Both the position numbers and the translations under genes were made by a program. Below are positions 1 to 4,701 of a stretch of 7,959 nucleotides of DNA, in pieces; position 1 is the first letter of the stretch, and each line of letters begins with the position of its first letter. Source of the stretch: JASFYU01 sp045046905 (GTDB lineage: Bacteria; Bacteroidota; Bacteroidia; Flavobacteriales; Flavobacteriaceae). The notes beneath the pieces were generated by a model that was not told the origin of the DNA, did not search any database, and saw only the letters and a list, made by a program, of their open reading frames with translations. The DNA is taken from assembly GCA_045046905.1 (NCBI GenBank), contig JASFYU010000175.1, positions 1-7,959 on the forward strand, given 5' to 3'.

Positions 1-25
1 CTTTTTCTAATTGTTTAATTTCCAT
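1..25 (-). CDS. Start of a further gene, cut by the window edge (possibly another 2TM protein)
   Basis: Reading leftward from an ATG at 25-23 gives MEIKQLEK before the window ends. The start lies 14 nt after the stop of the upstream 2TM gene and is preceded by AAGGA, a usable ribosome binding site a few bases before the ATG. The short, charged N-terminus resembles the start of 2TM-domain proteins. In flavobacteria, runs of 2TM genes with a histidine kinase are often followed by a LytTR response regulator, so that is the other possibility. Eight residues cannot identify a family; only the presence of an operon-continuing start is supported. Confidence 0.45.
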
Positions 26-39
26 AATCCTTATATATT

Positions 40-381
40 TCAACGGTACTTTGCTGCTGCTTCTTTTTCTTCTTCGATGTATTTCTGAATTTGCTTTTCT
101 TCCCAATCTTTACTAAAGAGTGGATTTACAGAAAAAACCTTGAGTCCATGAAAAAAGAGTCCTATGCCCCAGAAAAACCAAACTGCAAAGGTTCCGAAAT
201 CAAAAAAAGCGTCTCCAAAAGATTCTCCATTATTTAAATTACCCATTATCTTAAACACAGAGAGTGCTACATTAACCATTAAGTAAGCCGTCAAATGCTT
301 ATAAAAACCCTTTAACTCTTCCACCTTCTTTCTAGCTTTTCTTCTTCGTTTTCTATCTTTATTATCTTCTATTAGTTCCAT
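40..381 (-). CDS. 2TM domain-containing small membrane protein
   Basis: A 113-residue protein of the 2TM type, a short module with two membrane helices common in flavobacteria and of unknown biochemical role. A very basic N-terminus (about residues 8-20, rich in Arg and Lys) leads into the typical VEELKGFYKHL segment. Hydrophobic helices follow at about 28-46 and 62-83, then the family signature: WGIGLFFHGLKVF, NPLFSKDWEEKQI and an acidic/basic tail. The ATG at 381-379 overlaps the end of the preceding 2TM gene by 10 nt, so translation is probably coupled. The charge pattern suggests the N-terminal arm and the C-terminal tail both face the cytoplasm. It belongs to the operon headed by the histidine kinase and may interact with the kinase through its own 2TM domain; that role is inferred from linkage only. 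Confidence 0.88.
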   Translation of the reverse strand: MELIEDNKDRKRRRKARKKVEELKGFYKHLTAYLMVNVALSVFKIMGNLNNGESFGDAFFDFGTFAVWFFWGIGLFFHGLKVFSVNPLFSKDWEEKQIQKYIEEEKEAAAKYR

Positions 382-674
382 GTGTTTTGATTTTTATCTT
401 CGTTCATAAATTCATTAATTTTACGTTCTTCCCAGTTTTTACCTAAAAACGGATTAAAATCGAAAGCTTTAATCGCTTGAAACACTATACCTATTCCCCA
501 ACCGAATGCAGCCCAGAGAAACCACATATTCTGCCATTGATTCGTGTAATAGTTAATACCCGCCAAGAAGCATATAAAAAAAACATACGAAATAAGACTT
601 GTATAGAATTTCTTAACCGCCTGCGCCTTTTCTTTTGCTCTGAAATATTTATTTTCTTGATTTGAATAATTCAT
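372..674 (-). CDS. 2TM domain-containing small membrane protein
   Basis: A 100-residue 2TM protein. It has a charged N-terminal arm (RAKEKAQAVKKFYTSL, about 12-27), membrane helices at about 24-43 and 50-69, and the signature FGWGIGIVFQAIKAF followed by NPFLGKNWEERKINEFM at about 74-90. It is closer to the 2TM domain on the C-terminus of the neighbouring kinase (shared FGWG and GK.WEERKI blocks) than to the next 2TM gene, which suggests tandem duplication. The start ATG at 674-672 is 125 nt downstream of the kinase stop, and its C-terminus overlaps the next gene by 10 nt. No enzymatic motif is visible; a structural or signalling partner role is inference. Confidence 0.88.
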   Translation of the reverse strand: MNYSNQENKYFRAKEKAQAVKKFYTSLISYVFFICFLAGINYYTNQWQNMWFLWAAFGWGIGIVFQAIKAFDFNPFLGKNWEERKINEFMNEDKNQNTWN

Positions 675-799
675 TTTGAGGTTTGTTTTTGTTCGCTACA
701 AATTTCAGGTATTCGTAGTCTTTTTCGAATTCTTTCTGACTCAATTGTTTGTTTTAAAGGATGAACTGTCGACTATCGCCATTTAGGCATAGAGAGGGT

Positions 800-2122
800 T
801 TAAAATTTATCATCCTCCATGTATTTCTTAATCTTACGCTCTTCCCACCCTTTACCCAAAAGCGGGTTATAACCAAAGACTTCCATACCGTGAGTGACCA
901 CACCAAACCCCCAACCAAACATCGGAAATAGCACCCAGGGAAAGCCTGACGTATTATAATTCAAAATCGCCAGAAAAGGTATGACAATACAGTATGCCAA
1001 AAGATTACCATAAAACCCTTTAACTTTTTCTACGTGTTCTTTTGCTTTTTTATATAATTTGTCATCGATATGCACTTGCTGGGTATGTATTATTTTGACT
1101 TGTTTTGTCAATATGGGGAGCTGCACGATGAATTCCTCTTTTGTTTTATTTATAACCACCTGCCTATCTGTTAAAATACCATAACGCTGTCTGATATTTT
1201 GAAGCCCTACCCCACTACCCTTCTTGACTACTTGTTTTTCTTGTACATTGTTGCTAACCACTAATTTTCCATCTTCTTCGGTTACTTTGATATGTAAGGG
1301 TCTGTCAGCAGTTACTACATTATGTTTTACAGCATTCTCAAGCAACAACTGAAGCGACAAGGGAACAATTTTAGCTTCAGGATCAGAACTTGCCTCTAGA
1401 ATCTCTAAAACAATACTATCCTCGAAACGCATTTTCAATAATCGAACATAGGTTTTTGCAAATTTCAGCTCTTCATCAACACTAACTAAATCTTTGTTTT
1501 TTTGTTCAAGTACGTAGCGGTATACTTTTGATAATGAAGTAGTAAACTTCTGCGCCTGAAGCGGATTTTCTTCAATTAAACTGGTAAGTACATTTAAGCT
1601 ATTGAATAAAAAGTGCGGATCTAACTGATTTTTTAAGGCATCAAATTTAGCTGATGCCGTACCGGCAATAATCTTTTGCTCTTTGACCTTATTTTCTTGT
1701 AGCGCTTTGTAAAAATAGAAAGCATGTAAAAAAAGCGATACCAGAATCGTAATTATAATTGCAAAAACATATGGCGAGACCTCCTCATTCTCTAAAAAGT
1801 GCTCCAACGTATGGTCATAAACTGCAATGCTCAAAAACATTCTTATCAAACCAAAAGCAAGCATAGAAAGCACAATTGACCCCAAAGCACCAGCAAAGAG
1901 TCGAGCCTTAGGTTGTGTTTCCCAATCAAATTTTATTGAAATGCCATCATAATAATATGCATTAACCATAGTGAGCACAAAACTGAACAAAAAAGAAGTG
2001 CCAAAATACTCCAAAAAAATACTCGTAGTAACTGGCTCATTTGAAAAGAACATTACGTTAAGCAAGGTAATGCCTAACGTAATGTATATGGAGATTCTTA
2101 ATAGTTTCAAAAAAAATTGCAT
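800..2122 (-). CDS. LytS/YehU-type sensor histidine kinase with C-terminal 2TM domain
   Basis: A 440-residue membrane sensor kinase of the His_kinase (PF06580) type. Four N-terminal membrane helices lie at about 9-27, 35-57, 76-100 and 117-139. A short linker leads to the H-box LKNQLDPHFLFNSLNVL, with the phospho-acceptor His at residue 170. The ATP-binding part has LLLENAVKHN (Asn263) and the glycine-rich loop GSGVGLQNIRQRYG at about 302-315; the usual DNG box reads VSNN, which is common in this family. After about residue 350 a complete 2TM domain is appended (355-440, with FGWGFGVVTHG and GKGWEERKIKKYM). It would autophosphorylate and signal to a LytTR-type regulator, which is not in the window. 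The ATG at 2122 sits 3 nt after the stop of the TPR remnant; the upstream GTAAGG is a weak ribosome binding site. Two stand-alone 2TM genes follow. The signal sensed cannot be told from the sequence. Confidence 0.92.
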   Translation of the reverse strand: MQFFLKLLRISIYITLGITLLNVMFFSNEPVTTSIFLEYFGTSFLFSFVLTMVNAYYYDGISIKFDWETQPKARLFAGALGSIVLSMLAFGLIRMFLSIAVYDHTLEHFLENEEVSPYVFAIIITILVSLFLHAFYFYKALQENKVKEQKIIAGTASAKFDALKNQLDPHFLFNSLNVLTSLIEENPLQAQKFTTSLSKVYRYVLEQKNKDLVSVDEELKFAKTYVRLLKMRFEDSIVLEILEASSDPEAKIVPLSLQLLLENAVKHNVVTADRPLHIKVTEEDGKLVVSNNVQEKQVVKKGSGVGLQNIRQRYGILTDRQVVINKTKEEFIVQLPILTKQVKIIHTQQVHIDDKLYKKAKEHVEKVKGFYGNLLAYCIVIPFLAILNYNTSGFPWVLFPMFGWGFGVVTHGMEVFGYNPLLGKGWEERKIKKYMEDDKF

Positions 2123-2125
2123 GCC

Positions 2126-2371
2126 TTACTTTTTACAGCTTTCTAATGTTGCCAGCGCCCTATCCTTACCCCAATTTGGGTGAAATACTGACTCAGGCTT
2201 AAAGTTAGCAAAAAGTTCCAAGGCGTGTTCCACATCTTTGCAAAAGGGAGCAGTATCCTGACCAAAGTATCTCGCAGAACCCATACCCCATTCCGCCTTT
2301 GAAAAAACAACCCTCGGATTATCTGGAGCCAATTGCAGTGCTTTTTGATATAGAGCGGTTATTTTGCCGAT
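2126..2371 (-). pseudogene. C-terminal remnant of a flavobacterial TPR protein (5'-truncated)
   Basis: The open stretch has no ATG start. Reading in frame from the stop codon at 2374-2372 gives IGKITALYQKALQLAPDNP and then about 63 more residues to a TAA at 2128-2126. ALYQKALQLAPDNPRV is a typical tetratricopeptide helix pair, and the rest (AEWGMGSARYFG, TAPFCKDVEHALELF, HPNWGKDRA) matches what I recall of the C-terminus of a roughly 220-residue flavobacterial TPR protein. A TTG at 2332-2330 could be called as a start, but it would begin in the middle of a TPR helix, so I reject it. None of the three minus-strand frames upstream of 2372 carries recognisable TPR sequence, so the front of the gene has been deleted rather than frameshifted. 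The remnant ends 3 nt before the kinase start, so the ancestral gene was probably co-transcribed with the kinase. Confidence 0.72.
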
Positions 2372-2389
2372 TTAGTTTTACAATTATGA

Positions 2390-2397
2390 CAAAAATA
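2390..2397 (-). promoter_or_regulatory. Possible Bacteroidetes -7 box (TATTTTTG)
   Basis: The minus strand reads TATTTTTG, a perfect fit to the TAnnTTTG -7 consensus of Bacteroidota housekeeping promoters. It is the only such match on the minus strand between the sugar cluster and the kinase. The best upstream TTTG/TTG (2415-2412) is only 14 nt away, shorter than the usual 17-23 nt, so the -33 element is not satisfied. If used, transcription would begin near 2383, leaving a leader of about 260 nt that includes the TPR remnant ahead of the kinase. Confidence 0.28.
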
Positions 2398-2504
2398 GAA
2401 ATTGCGGTATCCAAAAGAAAAAAAGAAAGACTGAATTGTAAAATTGAGAGGATGTATTGTACCGTTAAGCTATTGAGCTAGCATAGCGAAAAGTTGAAAT
2501 AAGT

Positions 2505-2592
2505 CGTCATTATGAACAAAGTGAAGTAATCTACCTCTTGCTTGCCAATAACATGCAGATTGCTTCGTGCTACTTCGGCTGCGCTCTGACAC
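2505..2592. repeat. Degenerate REP-like palindromic repeat (CGTCATTGCGAG...GAAGCAATCT type)
   Basis: The left end reads CGTCATTATGAACAAAGTG and continues to GAAGTAATCT (2523-2532). The right arm AGATTGCTTC (2557-2566) is its reverse complement at 9 of 10 positions, with a G-T wobble at the mismatch. The left half follows the CGTCATTGCGAGCGAAGTG-type palindromic repeat that is scattered between genes in many Bacteroidota genomes, as I recall; most differences are G-to-A or C-to-T changes. The right end (TACTTCGGCTGCGCTCTGAC) is more eroded. The exact boundaries are uncertain. It lies in intergenic space just downstream of the sugar cluster and next to the truncated TPR gene. Confidence 0.55.
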
Positions 2593-2696
2593 CACTCACA
2601 AAAACGTCAAGTTAAACTTTTTTAGACGGCCTCAAAACGCTATGTGTCTGTATCGAACATACTATAGACCAAAAAAACTCTCAATACAATTCGGTT

Positions 2697-3824
2697 TTAC
2701 GACCATGTAAACTCAGGCAATCGCATCAACTCACCTCCTTTTAGGGCTGATTCATGCGCTAAAATACCCACACAGGTCATATTGGCTGATTGCTTGGCAT
2801 TGGGGTAGGGTGATTTCTTTTCGGCCAAAGCATTTACAAATTCATGTACCAAATGCGGATGCGATCCTCCGTGCCCACCACCCTGGGTGAAGGAAAGGTG
2901 CTGATGCTCATCCGAATCATACACGCCTTTGGTGGTAAAGTGCTGTATCTCTTTCGGTAGTAATTTAGCAAAATCAGGACTCTCTACTTCCTCAGGAATT
3001 TCAGATTCTGGCCGTTTGGCGGTGTGTACCACCAAAGGTTTGCCTTCAACTAAAGGCCATTCTACTGATTTTTTGGACCCATAGACCTCAAAACTCTCTC
3101 GATACTGTCTTGCCACATCAAAAAGGGAGCGATATACCTGAGCGCTTAAATCCGAATTTCTAAACTTGATATGTGTAGTCTCCACGGCAAAAGGAGAATT
3201 ATAATGGGGTATTAGTTCCTCTCGTATGGTTCCTGAGCCAAAACATGAAACATATTCTGCCTCTCCTCTTGTTAAACCTAATACAGGTCCTACACAATGG
3301 GTGGCATAATGCATTGGTGGCAGGCCTGGCCAATAATTCGGCCAGCCGTCCATATCTTGTTGGTGGCTTGCTTTTAAGAACTGTACTTTGCCTAGATCAC
3401 CATTATCATAGAGCTCTTTCATATATAAAAACTCACGAGCATAGACCACGGTTTCCATCATCATATAAGTGAGTCCGGTTTCTTGTGTCAAGCGTACAAT
3501 TTCTTCACATTCTTCTACAGTAGTTGCCATGGGCACCGTACAGGCCACATGTTTGCCTGCTTTTAAAGCTTTGATTGATTGTATGCCATGATCAGGAATT
3601 GGCGTATTGATGTGTACGGCATCGATTTCAGGGTCTTTCAACAGCTCCTCATAGGAAGTATATCTTTTTTCTATACCAAAGGCATCGGCAAGTTCATTCA
3701 GTTTTGCTTCGTTCCGCTGTGAAATGGCAATGAGATTGGCCTTAGGGTGTTTTAAATAAATAGGGATAAACTCTGCACCAAATCCTAATCCTACTATGGC
3801 TATATTTATTTTCGTATCACTCAT
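2697..3824 (-). CDS. Gfo/Idh/MocA-family oxidoreductase lacking the canonical catalytic Lys
   Basis: A 375-residue protein of normal family length. The N-terminal Rossmann fold shows IAIVGLGFGAEFIPIYL (about 8-24, GxGxxA-like dinucleotide loop), then INTPIPDHGIQSIKALKAGK (about 72-91). The motif after the fifth strand reads HVACTVPMATTVEEC (92-106), where most relatives have CEKP; the Lys that normally sits in the active site is Val97. The C-terminal domain has PPMHYATHCVGPVLGL (169-184), whose His172 and His176 are candidates for catalysis or ligand binding, and a His-rich loop GGGHGGSHPHLVHEF (315-329). There is no signal peptide, so it is probably cytoplasmic. It starts 2 nt after the stop of the epimerase gene, so the two are probably translationally coupled. 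It is likely an NAD(P)-dependent step on a sugar or keto-sugar; the substrate, and whether it performs a net redox reaction, are unknown. Confidence 0.9.
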   Translation of the reverse strand: MSDTKINIAIVGLGFGAEFIPIYLKHPKANLIAISQRNEAKLNELADAFGIEKRYTSYEELLKDPEIDAVHINTPIPDHGIQSIKALKAGKHVACTVPMATTVEECEEIVRLTQETGLTYMMMETVVYAREFLYMKELYDNGDLGKVQFLKASHQQDMDGWPNYWPGLPPMHYATHCVGPVLGLTRGEAEYVSCFGSGTIREELIPHYNSPFAVETTHIKFRNSDLSAQVYRSLFDVARQYRESFEVYGSKKSVEWPLVEGKPLVVHTAKRPESEIPEEVESPDFAKLLPKEIQHFTTKGVYDSDEHQHLSFTQGGGHGGSHPHLVHEFVNALAEKKSPYPNAKQSANMTCVGILAHESALKGGELMRLPEFTWS

Positions 3825-3826
3825 TT

Positions 3827-4693
3827 CTATACCTGTGTATTAAATGTTTTCTTTAAAAATTTTAGTCCCTCTGAGGCAAATTCATCTTGACTGGCGGCCA
3901 TAGTTTTCCATATACAAACAGCAGCAGCTAATTCTTTGATTTCTGGCGTAAAACTTTCAATGGTTATTGCTCCCCCATAACCAATATCGGCAAGGCCTCT
4001 GCTAAAATCTTGCCAAGGTGTAAGCCCTGTACCAGGAACACCTCTATGATTTTCAGACACCTGTACATGAATCAATTTATCACCTACTCTATTTATCGCT
4101 TCGCGGATGTTCTTCTCCTCGATAGTCATATGAAAACCATCTAACAGCACTTTAGCACTTTCATGGTTAATATCACTGACTAATCGCATTACATCTTCGG
4201 CCGTATTCACCAAATCTGACTCAAAGCGGTTCAAAGGTTCAATTGCTATTGAACAACCAAAATGCTGTGCAATTTTACAAACTTTTGATAGATTATTCAC
4301 GGCCCTATCCCATTCAATTTTTCGTTGCTCGCTGGGCAACATTCTAGCTTTTCCTACCGCCGAATACATGGGTCCTGCCACAAAATCGACATCCCAAATA
4401 GTACAGAGTTCAAAGCATTTTTCCAAATACCTAAAACAATTTTCATGTACAGAGACATCTTCATGAGTCAGGTCTTTTGAAGGGCCAAAAACACCACAGA
4501 CCAAAGCCTCTAAGCCATTCATTCTCAAGGCCTCTTGAACAATTGATCCATTAATTAGTTCAGGGTATTCAATAGGTATTTCGACGATATCAAAACCCAT
4601 TTCTTTAATCTTTGGGAAGAGTGAAATAGACGCTGTTGTAAATGGTGATTGCCAAAGCCAAGTACTGACTCCGTATTCTATTTTTCTCGACAT
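3827..4693 (-). CDS. TIM-barrel sugar isomerase/epimerase (D-tagatose 3-epimerase-like) with Gln at a metal-ligand position
   Basis: A 288-residue protein of the AP-endonuclease-2/xylose-isomerase-like TIM-barrel fold, resembling ketose 3-epimerases. Visible elements are AIEPLNRFESD (Glu152, Glu158), LLDGFHMTIEE (Asp185, His188), HVQVSENHRGVPGTG (Gln211, Arg217) and ITIESF (Glu246). These numbers coincide with the active-site numbering I recall for Pseudomonas cichorii D-tagatose 3-epimerase (metal ligands Glu152, Asp185, His211, Glu246), except that His211 is Gln here. The two catalytic glutamates are present, so an active metal-dependent epimerase or isomerase is plausible. No signal peptide is seen. 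The gene starts 8 nt after the large dehydrogenase-like gene and ends 2 nt before the Gfo/Idh gene. The substrate is probably a ketose or keto-sugar made by its neighbours (inference). Hydroxypyruvate isomerase-like or IolE/IolI-like activity are alternatives. Confidence 0.88.
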   Translation of the reverse strand: MSRKIEYGVSTWLWQSPFTTASISLFPKIKEMGFDIVEIPIEYPELINGSIVQEALRMNGLEALVCGVFGPSKDLTHEDVSVHENCFRYLEKCFELCTIWDVDFVAGPMYSAVGKARMLPSEQRKIEWDRAVNNLSKVCKIAQHFGCSIAIEPLNRFESDLVNTAEDVMRLVSDINHESAKVLLDGFHMTIEEKNIREAINRVGDKLIHVQVSENHRGVPGTGLTPWQDFSRGLADIGYGGAITIESFTPEIKELAAAVCIWKTMAASQDEFASEGLKFLKKTFNTQV

Positions 4694-4701
4694 TAAATTA
4701 T

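Larger units (their letters stand above)
2372..2696. other. Intergenic region between the sugar cluster and the kinase operon
   Basis: About 325 bases without a supportable gene. It contains a decayed palindromic repeat (2505-2592), one Bacteroidetes -7-like box (2397-2390, minus strand) and A/T-rich filler. The sugar cluster ends at 2697; downstream of its stop there is a run of seven T on the minus strand (about 2676-2670), but I could not pair a convincing GC-rich stem before it, so I do not call a terminator. The breakpoint that removed the 5' part of the TPR gene lies at the left edge of this region. Confidence 0.6.

Noticed and set aside
649..744. Short minus-strand ORF in the gap between the kinase and the first free 2TM gene (TTG start, reads LSQKEFEKDYEYLKFVANKN and on, 31 residues)
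   Set aside because: The composition looks protein-like, but it lacks an ATG, has no ribosome binding site I trust, overlaps the start of the 2TM gene and matches no family I know. It could be a remnant of another small gene, but this is not supportable.
2299..2481. Plus-strand 60-codon frame spanning the TPR remnant edge and the intergenic region
   Set aside because: It has a Lys/Arg-rich, motif-free translation, no ribosome binding site, and overlaps the TPR remnant; it arises from A-rich sequence.
2469..2487. Imperfect palindrome GCTATTGAGCTAGCATAGC with GCTAGC at its centre, possible operator
   Set aside because: The arms are only five bases and the spacing is not symmetric around the centre; with no regulator nearby it could be chance.
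2607..2626. AAGTTAAACTT followed by a T-run, resembling a small terminator on the plus strand
   Set aside because: A five-base A/T stem with a one-base loop is too weak, and no plus-strand gene ends here.
2660..2696. T-run (minus strand) 20 nt after the Gfo/Idh stop as a rho-independent terminator
   Set aside because: No GC-rich stem could be paired immediately before the T-run.
3245..3472. Plus-strand open frames inside the minus-strand genes (also at 5160-5423, 5473-5718, 5996-6268, 7611-7850 and others)
   Set aside because: They lie entirely opposite well-supported coding sequence, show no family motifs and have low-complexity or unlikely composition; they are shadows of the real genes.
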